Positions 33,054 to 42,354 are shown, counted from the first letter of the stretch. The stretch is DNA of 64,000 bases from JAUWKC01 sp035529895 (GCA_035529895.1 DATKVV010000039.1:23123-87122); one strand, 5' to 3'. Program-made: numbers and translations. Notes: generated by a model from the sequence alone, not told the origin.

Positions 33054-33094
33054 CCGCCAAAAGCCGCGATTCGTAAAACGCACAAGCTTTTGGC

Positions 33095-33172
33095 TAAACC
33101 GTTACGCTATTTTTTCTTTTTTGCTTTCTTCTTGGATGCCTTCTTCGCTGTTTTCTTTTTTGCCTTCGCCAT
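33095..33172 (-). CDS. Lysine-rich micropeptide (25 residues)
   Basis: A short gene with one of the strongest ribosome-binding sites in the window, AAAGGAGGTGG, 7 bases before ATG. The product has the composition of a histone-H1 tail: MAKAKKKTAKKASKKKAKRK, then five neutral residues. Of 25 residues, 12 are Lys and one is Arg; it would bind nucleic acid or ribosomes. A consensus promoter lies 59 bases upstream and a strong terminator downstream, so it forms its own transcription unit. I know no name for it. It could be a truncated relative of the Lys/Ala-repeat histone-like proteins of bacteria, or a small ribosome-associated peptide. Confidence 0.65.
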
Positions 33173-33719
33173 TATTTTACCACCTCCTTTCGCGGTTTAT
33201 TAATTGACTTTTGAATTCAAGTTAACTATAATACTAATTTACCCTAAAAAACTTTGTCAAACTAATAATACAAAAAACTAATACTATTGTTACATTTTTT
33301 ATCGTCCAAAAGTTTAAAAATACTTCATAAAATTTTTTGCTCTTGAAGTTTTACACAAGTGCTTCTATTGTTTATCATACTTCGTATGAAAATGACGAGA
33401 CTTGCTTTGTTGTCGACGAAGTTTTTTTAGAGTTGAGGTTCTCACCGGGATTTCGCTTGAGCACGGAAAAGCTTATTTTACCGTTATGCGTGTCGAAGCC
33501 GTTTTATTTAATCTATAGGCTTGTTTGGCGCCAAGATGTTTCATGCTCGTGTCACCATATATGTGGTTTTGATGTGTGAGAAAAGTTTCAATCGGACGGG
33601 GGCCGGGTTGTGTTTTGAAAATCTTTTAGGTTTTTTGACGTTATTTCTGCCCCGAACTTTTTTTGAAAATTTTTCAGTGTGCCGGTTCAACAACACACAT
33701 TTTGCCTGTTAGTTACTTT
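33173..33719. other. AT-rich intergenic stretch
   Basis: It contains the leader and promoter of the micropeptide on the minus strand. The part from 33261 to 33719 is AT-rich with several T and A runs; an 80-codon frame from 33337 has no ribosome-binding site or recognisable content. Nothing else is supported. Confidence 0.45.
33231..33260 (-). promoter_or_regulatory. Promoter of the lysine-rich micropeptide
   Basis: Minus-strand TTGACA (33260-33255), 18-base spacer, TAGTAT (33236-33231). The sequence around it is strongly AT-rich, like an UP element. Transcription would begin near 33225. Confidence 0.6.
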
Positions 33720-34352
33720 ATGCCGAAAAGAAAAATAGCTTTGTTTGGCGGCACGTTCGATCCGATTCATCTCGGTCATACTGCCGTCGCCGCCGTTGCA
33801 CTTGAGCATATTGCCGCAGAGAAAATCATCTTCATTCCTGCCAAGCGCTCCGCCCTCAAAGAGTCTTTCCCGCAGGCGCCCGATGACGACCGACTTAATA
33901 TGATAGCTCTGGCTATCGAAGACAATGAGAAGTTTCACGTAAGCGACTGCGAATTAAGAAAGCCGCAACCCAGCTATACGCTGGAAACGGTAAGACGCTT
34001 TCAGGCCGAGTACGGCTCCGGCGTTTCAGTTTGTTGGCTGGTGGGGGCCGACGCCGTTGATGACCTTGCTCTATGGTATCGAATTGATGAGTTGATTGAT
34101 GAGTGTGATTTGTGCGTTATGTTCAGGGCCGGCTGCGAACCGCCCGGCTTGCGAAAATTCGAGCCCGTCTGGGGGCCTGAGCGAGTCGATAAACTGCAGC
34201 GAAACATCGTCCCGACGCCCTTGATTGATATAAGCAGCACAGAGATTCGTAAGAGACTGGCCGCCGGCCTTGATGTAGCTGATATGCTCCACCCGTCCGT
34301 CGCCGACTATATCCGCAAACATCACCTCTACCAGTCAGGCGCCGAGTCTTAG
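33720..34352 (+). CDS. nadD: Nicotinate-nucleotide adenylyltransferase
   Basis: A 210-residue enzyme that makes deamido-NAD from nicotinate mononucleotide and ATP. The nucleotidyl-transfer motif GGTFDPIHLGH lies at the N-terminus and ISSTEIRKRL (the ISSTxxR motif) near the C-terminus. ATG 33720 gives the canonical start PKRKIALFGG; the longer frame adds a non-homologous tail. It overlaps the hypB stop by four bases in a tail-to-tail arrangement. Confidence 0.95.
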   Translation: MPKRKIALFGGTFDPIHLGHTAVAAVALEHIAAEKIIFIPAKRSALKESFPQAPDDDRLNMIALAIEDNEKFHVSDCELRKPQPSYTLETVRRFQAEYGSGVSVCWLVGADAVDDLALWYRIDELIDECDLCVMFRAGCEPPGLRKFEPVWGPERVDKLQRNIVPTPLIDISSTEIRKRLAAGLDVADMLHPSVADYIRKHHLYQSGAES

Positions 34353-35014
34353 CTCAGGCTCTTGACCGATTTGGCAAGCCAGTCGTACCAAGCGGTCATC
34401 CCTGCGCCCGTCTTTGCGGATATCGGCAAGATTTCGATGCTCTTGTTTAATCTGCGCGCATCGGCTCTTACTCTTTCGATGTCAAAATCCACTTGCCCGC
34501 CCGGCTCGAGCAAATCGATTTTGTTTATCAGCAGGACCTTTGACTTTGCAAATATGGCAGGATACTTGGCCGGCTTGTCATCACCTTCCGGAACTGAAAG
34601 CACAACTATCTTGCCGTTCTCGCCCAATTCAAAAGCTGAAGGACATACCAGATTGCCCACATTCTCTATGAAAATCAAATCCAGGTTTGCGACGGGCAAC
34701 TTGCCAAGCGCAGCGTTTACCTGAGCCGCTGATAAATGGCACGCCCCGTTTGTGTTTATCTGCGCCGCCGGCGCATTAGTCGCCCTGATTCTTTCGGCGT
34801 CTATGTCCGTCTGAATATCGCCCTCGACAACGCCGATTTTGATTTTGCCTTTTAAGTCGTTTATTGTTCTTACGAGGATTGTCGTCTTGCCCGAGCCGGG
34901 CGAGGATATTACATTCAGGCACAATTTCTTTTGTTCAGCCAACAACCGGCTGTTCTTGAATGCGTATTCTTCGTTTGCCCCGAGAATCTTTCTACCCACG
35001 TTAACTTTCATCAT
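34349..35014 (-). CDS. hypB: Hydrogenase nickel-insertion GTPase HypB
   Basis: A 221-residue GTPase that delivers nickel with HypA to the large subunit of [NiFe] hydrogenase. The P-loop is SSPGSGKTTIL, and VVEGDIQTDIDAERI, NTNGACHL and LLINKIDLLEP (G4-like NKxD) follow. The N-terminal CxxCGC high-affinity nickel site and His-rich stretch are absent, as in many bacteria. The start is the ATG at 35014 with GGAG before it (35011 is possible). It begins two bases after the hypA stop. Confidence 0.95.
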   Translation of the reverse strand: MMKVNVGRKILGANEEYAFKNSRLLAEQKKLCLNVISSPGSGKTTILVRTINDLKGKIKIGVVEGDIQTDIDAERIRATNAPAAQINTNGACHLSAAQVNAALGKLPVANLDLIFIENVGNLVCPSAFELGENGKIVVLSVPEGDDKPAKYPAIFAKSKVLLINKIDLLEPGGQVDFDIERVRADARRLNKSIEILPISAKTGAGMTAWYDWLAKSVKSLS

Positions 35015-35015
35015 A

Positions 35016-35360
35016 TTACTCCGTTTGGAATTCTATCTCTTCGAGCAGCAAAGGCGCATCTCTGGGTAGTTCGAAATCATCACTGCCGCACTCCGGGCAC
35101 TTCAGCAGGCAGGCTTCGACGTCAAACTCTTGCCCGCAGTTCTTACACCGTCCCTGTATCGGCTTGTGCTCAATTTCCAGTTTCATACCTTCGCACGTCG
35201 TGCCTTTGGCGAGGGCCTCAAAAGCAAAACAAAGTGCTTCGTCATTAATAGCGTAAAGCTTCCCGCAACTGATTTTCGCAGCGACAGGTCTTCCATCATG
35301 TTTTTTTGCCTCGGCTGAAATCGCCTTCAGCAGACTCTGCGCGACCATAGCCTCATGCAT
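35016..35360 (-). CDS. hypA: Hydrogenase nickel chaperone HypA
   Basis: A 114-residue nickel metallochaperone. I place the start at ATG 35360 so that the protein begins MHEAMVAQSLL; His2 is the essential nickel ligand. The zinc site is made by CKNCG and CPECG. The start codon overlaps the hypE stop in TGATG, indicating coupled translation. It works with HypB. Confidence 0.95.
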   Translation of the reverse strand: MHEAMVAQSLLKAISAEAKKHDGRPVAAKISCGKLYAINDEALCFAFEALAKGTTCEGMKLEIEHKPIQGRCKNCGQEFDVEACLLKCPECGSDDFELPRDAPLLLEEIEFQTE

Positions 35361-36382
35361 CAGCAAATCCTCGGCAATTCCCGCCCGTAAGGCATCTGCA
35401 CTATTCTTCTGCCGCCGATTTTCGTTGTCATTTCAACTATGGGAACATCCCGCGTCTGCACAACTTCCCCGATTATGCCTGCCTCCCTGCCGAGTGTATG
35501 CCTTCGGCAGATATTGAGACAACCCTCGGCTGCTTCCGGGGAGACAATTGCCACGAATTTCCCTTCGTTTGCAATTGTTATCACATCGAAGCCGAGCATA
35601 TCCGCCGCGGCCTGTACGCATGGTTTAACCGGTATATCCGCCTCACGAATCTCGATGCTATGCCCGCTCCCCCTTGAAATCTCGTTTAGTGTCGCCGCCA
35701 GCCCTCCGCGCGTGGGGTCCCGCATGAATTTTATGCCCCTGGTATTTTCCAGCAATTGACAGGTCAGTTCGGCAAGGCCGGCACAGTCGCTTCTTAATTG
35801 CGATTCAAATTTTATGCCTTCCCGCTGAGAGATAATCGTCATCCCGTGGTCGCCGATGCTGCCGTTGATAATTATTCTGTCGCCGACCTCAATTTTATCG
35901 AAACCTAAATCCACACCGGCCAATCTGATTCCAATACCCGCTGTATTTATGAAAATCTTGTCGAGCGCGCCGGCCTCCACGGTCTTCGTGTCGCCCGCAA
36001 CAATATTGACCCTGTTTTCCTTCGCTGCCTTGCCGATACTGCCAAGGATCTTCTCAAACAATTCAAATTCGAAACCTTCTTCAATTAAAAGCGACAGACT
36101 CAGTGCGACCGGCCTCGAACCTGCAACAGCCAGGTCATTTACCGTCCCGCATACCGCCAGCTTGCCGATGTCGCCGCCATTAAAGAAAAGGGGTTTTACC
36201 ACATAGCTGTCTGTAGTAAAGCACACCGACTTCGAAGCCAGGTCCAGCTTCGCCGAATCAGCCAGTTCAGCCAGAGTGTCATTGTTGATGCCCGGCAGAA
36301 TATGACGCCGAATTAATTCATCGCTCAATTGACCGCCGCCGCCGTGCGCCAGCAGGATTGTATCGTGTTTACCCCGGTTCAT
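35360..36382 (-). CDS. hypE: Carbamoyl dehydratase HypE
   Basis: A 340-residue PurM-like protein that accepts a carbamoyl group on its C-terminal Cys and dehydrates it with ATP to the cyanide ligand of the hydrogenase iron. The final residues PRIC carry this Cys. AHGGGGQLSDELI near the N-terminus and VNIVAGDTKTVEAG are ATP-site features. The start is ATG 36382, which overlaps the hypD stop as ATGA; longer frames overlap hypD without need. Confidence 0.96.
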   Translation of the reverse strand: MNRGKHDTILLAHGGGGQLSDELIRRHILPGINNDTLAELADSAKLDLASKSVCFTTDSYVVKPLFFNGGDIGKLAVCGTVNDLAVAGSRPVALSLSLLIEEGFEFELFEKILGSIGKAAKENRVNIVAGDTKTVEAGALDKIFINTAGIGIRLAGVDLGFDKIEVGDRIIINGSIGDHGMTIISQREGIKFESQLRSDCAGLAELTCQLLENTRGIKFMRDPTRGGLAATLNEISRGSGHSIEIREADIPVKPCVQAAADMLGFDVITIANEGKFVAIVSPEAAEGCLNICRRHTLGREAGIIGEVVQTRDVPIVEMTTKIGGRRIVQMPYGRELPRIC

Positions 36383-37461
36383 TGCTTTGTGTTTCTCGTT
36401 CGCCCATACTTGAACCACGCCGCACATGTGCCTTCAGAGCTTACCATGCACGGCCCAACCGGCGACTGCGGCGTGCAACTCTTCTCAAACAGGGCGCACT
36501 CCGGCGGCTCTATCAATCCGCAAAGTACTTCCCCGCATCGACAGCCTGTTGAGTCCTCCGCAGGCGCTTCGGTAATCTCGAAACGTTTAAGGGCATCGAA
36601 CCGGCCGTATTTATCTCTAAGCCTCAACGTGCTTTCTTGTATTTTCCCCAGTCCGCGCCAGTAGCCGTCAACCGGCTCGAAGCACTCGTTGATTATTTTC
36701 TGTGCGGTCGGATTCCCCTGCTCGGTCACTACCGCGGTGTATACTGACTTTATTTCTGCCTCGCCGGCCGCAAGCTGCCGACAGATTTCACCAAGCCCTT
36801 CGATGATTTGCATCGGCTCAAAACCCGCCACCACGCACGGCCTGTCGAAGCGTTCCGCTATTTCTGCAAAAGCGCGGTAGCCGATAATCACACTGACATG
36901 CCCGGGACACAGAAACGCATCTATATTATGATTCTTCTCCGACACCAGCGCCCGCATCGCCGGCACCACCAGCTTGTGCCCGCTCAAAATGCAGAAATTG
37001 TCAACGCCTTCTGCCGCCGCCTGTTTCACCACCACCGCGGTAGATGGTGCGGTGGTCTCGAAACCTATCGCCACGAACACAACCGTTTTGCCGCGGTTGT
37101 CCTTTGCCAACTGCAGTGCGTCTTCGCTGCTCAGGACTACCTTCACATTCGAATGGGGCTGCTTTGTTTCGAGCGAACCGGTTTTTCCCGGCACGCGAAC
37201 CATATCGCCGTATGTGGCAATCAAAACGTCACGCCGCTCGGCCAACTGCAGGACAATATCGATATAGCTCTGGTCGGTAACACACACCGGACAGCCCGGC
37301 CCCGACAGCAGTTTCAAGTTGTCGTGCAAAGTTGACCTTATGCCGGTGCGAAAAATCGAGACCGTGTGCGTGCCGCAAACCTCCATTATGTTTATCTGCC
37401 GACCAAGCCTCTTGCAGGCGTCATCCATAACCTTCTGGGCTCTGTAAATCCTCTCAAGCAT
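36379..37461 (-). CDS. hypD: Hydrogenase iron-cyano maturation protein HypD
   Basis: A 360-residue scaffold protein on which Fe(CN)2CO is built together with HypC. It carries an iron-sulfur cluster. The cysteine motifs are VCGTHTVSIFRTGI, LLSGPGCPVCVT and, near the end, CRCGEVLCG, with a further Cys in FEKSCTP. Length matches the family. It lies 11 bases after hypC and overlaps hypE. Confidence 0.96.
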   Translation of the reverse strand: MLERIYRAQKVMDDACKRLGRQINIMEVCGTHTVSIFRTGIRSTLHDNLKLLSGPGCPVCVTDQSYIDIVLQLAERRDVLIATYGDMVRVPGKTGSLETKQPHSNVKVVLSSEDALQLAKDNRGKTVVFVAIGFETTAPSTAVVVKQAAAEGVDNFCILSGHKLVVPAMRALVSEKNHNIDAFLCPGHVSVIIGYRAFAEIAERFDRPCVVAGFEPMQIIEGLGEICRQLAAGEAEIKSVYTAVVTEQGNPTAQKIINECFEPVDGYWRGLGKIQESTLRLRDKYGRFDALKRFEITEAPAEDSTGCRCGEVLCGLIEPPECALFEKSCTPQSPVGPCMVSSEGTCAAWFKYGRTRNTKQ

Positions 37462-37472
37462 AAAAACGAAAC

Positions 37473-37715
37473 CTAACCGGAAACTTTATCCTGGGTCTCT
37501 TCGAAATCGTCTATTTCCCTCAGCAGATCCCAGGTCTTTTTGGCCTCTTGTTCATCCACAAGCGATATGGCAAAACCGGCGTGTATCAACACCAGGTCCC
37601 CCAGCTTCGCTTCCGGCAGCAGTGTGGTCCTTGCCCGCCAGCGGTTGCCCATCGCGTCAACTACCGCCTTGTCCCCTTTTAGCTCAACTATTCTTGCCGG
37701 TATTGCCAGACACAT
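37473..37715 (-). CDS. hypC: Hydrogenase maturation chaperone HypC
   Basis: An 80-residue OB-fold chaperone with the invariant start MCLAIPARIVEL; the Cys after the initiator methionine binds iron from HypD. The GDLVLIHAGFAISLVDEQEA segment is typical. It is in the same operon, between hypF and hypD. Confidence 0.95.
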   Translation of the reverse strand: MCLAIPARIVELKGDKAVVDAMGNRWRARTTLLPEAKLGDLVLIHAGFAISLVDEQEAKKTWDLLREIDDFEETQDKVSG

Positions 37716-37725
37716 GACCGGTACC

Positions 37726-40032
37726 TCATATCCTGCATTTCGCCAGCCTGGCGGCTATCGCCGCCTGCCCAAGAGATATCCCCCCATCATTGGAAGGGAC
37801 CTCGCGGTTAAATAATACGACAAAATCATTCTGCTTCAAGAGCCTGATCAGCCGATTGGTCAAATACCTGTTGCAGAACACCCCGCCGCTTAATGCGACA
37901 GTGTCCAAACCTGTCTTCTTTTTGGCCTCTTTAGCCATCTCCAGCAGGGCCGCAGCGATACAGTTATGGAACTTCGCCGAGATGCCCCCCCGCTGGGTCT
38001 TGTTTTTTATATCTTCAATCATCTGCTCTATCATCTTACGCAGGTCAAGCTGCAGCGGTTCACCGGCCCGCCTCAGCAGGTCGAAACCGTAGCTTTGCCC
38101 AACCTCGGCGTCGATTGCCGCCTCCAGGGCCATCGGAAGCTGCGCTTCAAAATGATTGTAGTTTCCCAGTCCCGCCATTGCGGCGACCGCGTCGAAAACC
38201 CGCCCGAGGCTCGAAGTGTCCGATGTGTTGACCTCTTTTTTGATTTGCTCCAATATGACCTTCTGCTTATCAATGTCCGGCTCAATTTGCTCAAGCAGCC
38301 ATTGAAATTGCCCTAAGTTAAAATCCTCACCGCATGTCTTCTTTAGCAGTCCCAGGACAGGCCTTATAGCTTCTTTGCTTGCCTTGTCGCCGCCCGCCAG
38401 CGGATAGTATTCCAGATGCCCGAATCGCTCGAAATCCTCGAGCGACGCAATCATGCACTCACAGCCCCAAATCGCACCATCTGTGCCGTATCCTGTCCCG
38501 TCACACTCAAGCCCAATGACCGGCCCGCTCAGGTTATGCTCGACCAGAACAGAAGCAATATGGGCCCAGTGATGCTGAATCTGAATGACCCTGTCGGCCG
38601 GCAGTGAAAGCGCATATTGCGTTGACAAATACCCTGGGTGAAGGTCACACGCTATCACCTTTGGCTCAACCTCAAAAAGTTTACGGAGATGCTCAATCGA
38701 ATTTATGTAATGATGATAAACCTCCGCGTCCTCAAGGTCGCCTATGTGTTCGCTGCATATTAGCTGGTTCTGTTTTACAAAGCAGAACGTATTTTTCAAA
38801 TCAGACCCGGCTGCGAATATGTCCCGCTCGCAGGTTTCTTCAGCCAGTACCGGCGTCGGAACATAACCCCTTGCCCGCCTTAAAGGCACGGGCTGTCCAT
38901 GGATAAAATGCACAATCGAGTCATCAACCCGCCGATAGATTTCCCTGTCGTGCATCAGGAATGCGTCCGCCACGCCGCCCAGCCTTTCCAGCGCCTGCTC
39001 ATTCTTACATATCAACGGCTCATCTGAAATGTTTCCGCTGGTCATCACCAGAACCTTTATGCCTTCTGCAAACAGCAGATAATGCAGCGGTGCGTAGCAC
39101 AACATAAAACCAAACGTATTGACCCCCTCGGCGACCGACGGCGCTATCGCCGCATTTTTCTTTTTTGGCAGCAGGACAATCGGACTCTCAGGAGTTTTCA
39201 AAATCTTCTCCGCAAGTTCGCTCACAATCGCATATTCCCTTACCTTCTCAATTGAACCGCCCATCATCGCGAAAGGCTTGTGGTCTCGCCTCTTGCGATT
39301 GCGCAGTCTCTGCACCGCTCCGTTGTTCAGCGCATCAACCGCCAAGTGAAATCCCCCCACGCCCTTAATCGCGACAACCTTCCCGGCTCGAAGCAACCGT
39401 GCCGTTTCGGCGATTGCATTGTCGGCCTGTCTTTCTATGGGTTTTCCTTCGCTGTCGGCCAGCCATATCCTGGGCCCGCACTTTTCGCATGCAACCGGCT
39501 GGGCGTGAAAACGGCGGTCGGCCACGTCACTGTATTGAGCTGAGCACTTGTCGCACATCGCAAAGACCGACATCGTCGTATTCGGCCGGTCGTAAGGAAT
39601 AGTCCGAACGATTGAATACCTCGGCCCACAGTTCGTGCAGTTTATAAATGGATATCGATACCGAAAGTCCTGCTCGTTCCCCATCTCCGCGAGGCAGTCC
39701 CGGCAGACCGCCATATCCGCCGTAACCTGCGCCAATGCCGTTCCCTCCGACTCACTTTCCGTGATGACGAACCGGTTGTCGCCCTCGATTACCCCTATGT
39801 CAAGTGCTTGGCAGCTCTCAATCTGTGCCAGAGGAGGCTTGTCGTCGCCTTGAAGCCGGGACAGGAACGTACGGATTTTTTCGGCTTCTCCCTGCAACTC
39901 GATGGTTACGCCTTTGGCGTCGTTATAGACATTCCCCCACAGACCCAGCGTTCGCGCTATCTTATAAACGGCAGGCCTAAAACCAACCCCCTGTACGCGG
40001 CCCGTTATGAATATCCTTTGTCTCTTTACCAA
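37726..40032 (-). CDS. hypF: Carbamoyltransferase HypF
   Basis: A 768-residue, four-part enzyme that activates carbamoyl phosphate for cyanide synthesis. The acylphosphatase domain comes first (ITGRVQGVGFRP), then two zinc-finger repeats with CRDCLAEM, CTNCGPRYS, CDKCSAQYSD and CEKCGP, a YrdC-like domain (RLLRAGKVVAIKGVGGFHL) and a Kae1-like C-terminal domain (QIQHHWAHIASVL, GLECDGTGYG, LSGGVFCNRYL). The start is a TTG with AAGAG upstream; no suitable ATG exists. It is the first gene of the hypFCDEAB run. Confidence 0.95.
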   Translation of the reverse strand: MVKRQRIFITGRVQGVGFRPAVYKIARTLGLWGNVYNDAKGVTIELQGEAEKIRTFLSRLQGDDKPPLAQIESCQALDIGVIEGDNRFVITESESEGTALAQVTADMAVCRDCLAEMGNEQDFRYRYPFINCTNCGPRYSIVRTIPYDRPNTTMSVFAMCDKCSAQYSDVADRRFHAQPVACEKCGPRIWLADSEGKPIERQADNAIAETARLLRAGKVVAIKGVGGFHLAVDALNNGAVQRLRNRKRRDHKPFAMMGGSIEKVREYAIVSELAEKILKTPESPIVLLPKKKNAAIAPSVAEGVNTFGFMLCYAPLHYLLFAEGIKVLVMTSGNISDEPLICKNEQALERLGGVADAFLMHDREIYRRVDDSIVHFIHGQPVPLRRARGYVPTPVLAEETCERDIFAAGSDLKNTFCFVKQNQLICSEHIGDLEDAEVYHHYINSIEHLRKLFEVEPKVIACDLHPGYLSTQYALSLPADRVIQIQHHWAHIASVLVEHNLSGPVIGLECDGTGYGTDGAIWGCECMIASLEDFERFGHLEYYPLAGGDKASKEAIRPVLGLLKKTCGEDFNLGQFQWLLEQIEPDIDKQKVILEQIKKEVNTSDTSSLGRVFDAVAAMAGLGNYNHFEAQLPMALEAAIDAEVGQSYGFDLLRRAGEPLQLDLRKMIEQMIEDIKNKTQRGGISAKFHNCIAAALLEMAKEAKKKTGLDTVALSGGVFCNRYLTNRLIRLLKQNDFVVLFNREVPSNDGGISLGQAAIAARLAKCRI

Positions 40033-40219
40033 AACTCTTAATCTTCACCTGTAAGCGCTGTCGATATGAACTGTTGGCCAAACCGGAACCCAGGGAACAT
40101 TATATTGTAATCTGCCGACAAAGACAATTACCGAAGGACGGGGGCTTGAGCCGATAAACGACCACCCCCCAAAAATTATTTGCCAAAAACGCGATGTTCT
40201 GCTAATATTGTGTAAACTT

Positions 40220-40292
<73 letters not shown>

Positions 40293-40423
40293 TTTTTTCA
40301 CGCCTTCTTAATAGTGGCGGGGGTAGCTGTAGAAATTATAGGACGGTGGTCGTTTCTCTATGATGGGTGTTTTGGATGGTTCGGTCCTGTCTAAGTCAGT
40401 GTACTGCACGAGGGCAGATGCCG

Positions 40424-40597
40424 CTACCGCCCTGTGATTCTTAACACGGCCAGGATAACTAAAAGGCAGCCCAGAAGCAATGCGGCTCGCAATACGCGCA
40501 TCAACTGTGTTCGCGGTTGCACAAACCGCCACACAAAGGCCCAAAGAGCCCCAATAAGCAGTATGCGCAAAACAAACGATACCGTGTTTCCAAACAT
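40424..40597 (-). CDS. Small membrane protein, probably leaderless
   Basis: A 57-residue protein with two hydrophobic helices (TVSFVLRILLIGALWAFVW and VLRAALLLGCLLVILAVL) separated by a basic turn, RFVQPRTQLMR, and ending in RITGR. I place the start at ATG 40597 because a consensus promoter ends only six bases upstream, so the mRNA would begin at or next to the start codon. The longer frame to 40648 would run through the promoter. The function is unknown. Confidence 0.55.
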   Translation of the reverse strand: MFGNTVSFVLRILLIGALWAFVWRFVQPRTQLMRVLRAALLLGCLLVILAVLRITGR

Positions 40598-40603
40598 AAC
40601 GAG

Positions 40604-40633
40604 ATTATACCCTATTTTAACAGTCCAAGTCAA
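40604..40633 (-). promoter_or_regulatory. Promoter of the small membrane-protein gene
   Basis: Minus-strand TTGACT (40633-40628), 18-base spacer, TATAAT (40609-40604). The predicted start of transcription coincides with the ATG at 40597. Confidence 0.6.
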
Positions 40634-41052
40634 GCATATTTTGCCCAAATTAACAGGTAGGCAGTCAAGGAATGGCTAAATTTGAGCCTCATGAGATGCT
40701 TACCATGGGCATAAATCGCCGGTTATTTGCCTCTTTTGCGCGTTGCGGAAGTGTCCGGCAGCTCTTTCGGCTTTCGGCATAGTAAACTAAACGGCACATA
40801 AATTCGGGCGACTTTGCGCAGGGGCGCCCGAAGCCGGCTGGCCCCCTGATATGGTTGCCAAACCGCGATTTCAGTACTGAAAAGCGTCTATTGGCGGTGT
40901 TTTTATCGAAGGGTTGCAAATCGCAGGATTCTTCCGCGCGAGATATATTTTAGTATTTCAGGTATAAATATTAAAGGAATCCGGAAAGCTAAGCCGAACA
41001 AGATGCCTAAGGATGTCGGTAGCTTTATGGTTTTTTTTAAGGAGAGTCAGGT
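40634..41052. other. Intergenic stretch without a supported gene
   Basis: A 76-codon minus-strand frame (40689-40919) looks like chance. The last 15 bases hold AAGGAGAG, the ribosome-binding site of the next gene. Confidence 0.4.
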
Positions 41053-41292
41053 ATGCATTTTCTGGAAGAGACAAAAAGATGGCTTGGTGAGATTACCGAA
41101 ATTGCTCTGTTGTTGATTGCCCTGGGGGTCGCGGTCGAAATCCTGTTTGGCAGTTCGGTTATCTTCTTCGGGAGCATTGTGGGCAATCTCACCGCTCTGC
41201 TCAATACCCTCGGCCAGAACGGCCTTGCCGGTCTGTTCGCCCTGGGTATCATCGTCTTCCTGTTTCAAAGAAGAAGAACCGTCCCTGCGTAG
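41053..41292 (+). CDS. Small membrane protein
   Basis: A 79-residue protein with an amphipathic start (FLEETKRWLGE), two hydrophobic helices (IALLLIALGVAVEILFG, LAGLFALGIIVFLF) and a basic tail QRRRTVP. AAGGAGAG lies 7 bases before the ATG. Gly-rich loops between the helices suggest a hairpin in the inner membrane. I do not recognise a named family. Confidence 0.65.
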   Translation: MHFLEETKRWLGEITEIALLLIALGVAVEILFGSSVIFFGSIVGNLTALLNTLGQNGLAGLFALGIIVFLFQRRRTVPA

Positions 41293-41439
41293 GCCCACAT
41301 TTGCTCGACATCTTCTGAAGTGACACAGGTCAAGGCTTTTTGTTGAGCGGAGTGCGGGCAGCCGTCTGTGAATGGAATTAGCGGAGACAGACGATGTTTG
41401 CCTCACAAGCCTTGAGCGCGAAGTAGGAATTGCTGATAC

Positions 41440-41478
41440 GGCCGCTCCGTGCAGGATGAATGTCTTGCACGAGCGGCC
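41440..41478. terminator. Long stem-loop between convergent genes
   Basis: GGCCGCTCCGTGCA (41440-41453) pairs with TGCACGAGCGGCC (41466-41478) with one bulged C. It is followed by TTTGTCT on the plus strand. It lies between the small membrane-protein gene and the convergent pseudopilin. Confidence 0.55.
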
Positions 41479-41588
41479 TTTGTCTAAAAGATTGCGACTC
41501 TTGGGGGGTCGTATGGGCCGGTCACAAATCGCACCCGCTTACCCGGCGTTCAACAGCAGTCAGGTAATGCCTGAAGCAGTACAGCTTG

Positions 41589-42354
41589 TTAATAATAGTC
41601 TTTCATTCCCTGCATCCAGAGCGGCCAGACCGGCAAGTGGTCAGTGCCCGTCGGCCACTTGCTGTGCCACTTAAGCAGCCAGAGTCGCTTAAGCCCTACC
41701 CTTTCCACGTGCCAGTCGGCAAAAAGGACGTTTATCGCCTCCATATGCCGGTTCAAACACCGGTCCTTTATCTCGTTCTTATCGCCGCCACCAGTAGGAG
41801 GATAGATCTCGCCGTCTTAATATAGGAGGTTGGTCGCTCGGCTGCGGAGAGTCTTCATCCTGCGCCGAGTCGCTGAATATCGGTATGTAAGCCGCGCCCC
41901 GCACCGTCACTTTCTCCCAAAGCTTGCCCTCCCTGCCGCCGTCCTTGTTCTGAGTCATAAACATATTTATCCCGTAGCTGCCAATAAACAACTCATCGCC
42001 GCCATTTGTCTCCTTCCAGTCTGCCCACGCATGAAATTTCCCGCCTGGTTCATAGTCTCCCATGGCGGGCTCAACTTTCGGCTTCCACGCGGCGTGGCAG
42101 CGAAGCACATCCTTGGCAGCGTAGTACGGGCGCAACGGCACTACCCAGTCCCAGCTTTCGGTGAGCTGCCCATTGTTATCATCGGTGTACATCTTCCATA
42201 TAATGGCCCATTGATGCAGCGTGCTCATGCAGGCCGCGGCCTTGGCCTGGGCCTTTGCCTTGTTTAATGCCGGCATCAGTATCGACATTAATAGCGCGAT
42301 AATGGCTATTACCACCAGAAGCTCTATCAGCGTAAAGCCTTCTCGTTTTTGCAT
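41589..42354 (-). pseudogene. Pseudopilin gene with a frameshift
   Basis: ATG 42354 follows AAAGGAGCAG and opens with QKREGFTLIELLVVIAII, a canonical prepilin start. The frame holds until PPIL near 41818 and then goes to a stop at 41779. One base over, the sequence continues DGEIYPPTGGGDKNEIKDRC, then LNRHMEAINVLFADWHVERVG and ends WLLKWHSKWPTGTDHLPVWP at the TAA at 41589-41591, exactly the C-terminal pattern of the sister genes. A single extra A in the TTAAGAC string explains it. Either a recent mutation or a base-calling error. Confidence 0.8.

Noticed and set aside
33337..33579. 80-codon plus-strand frame starting with TTG
   Set aside because: AT-rich chance frame without a ribosome-binding site; the region looks like a promoter zone.
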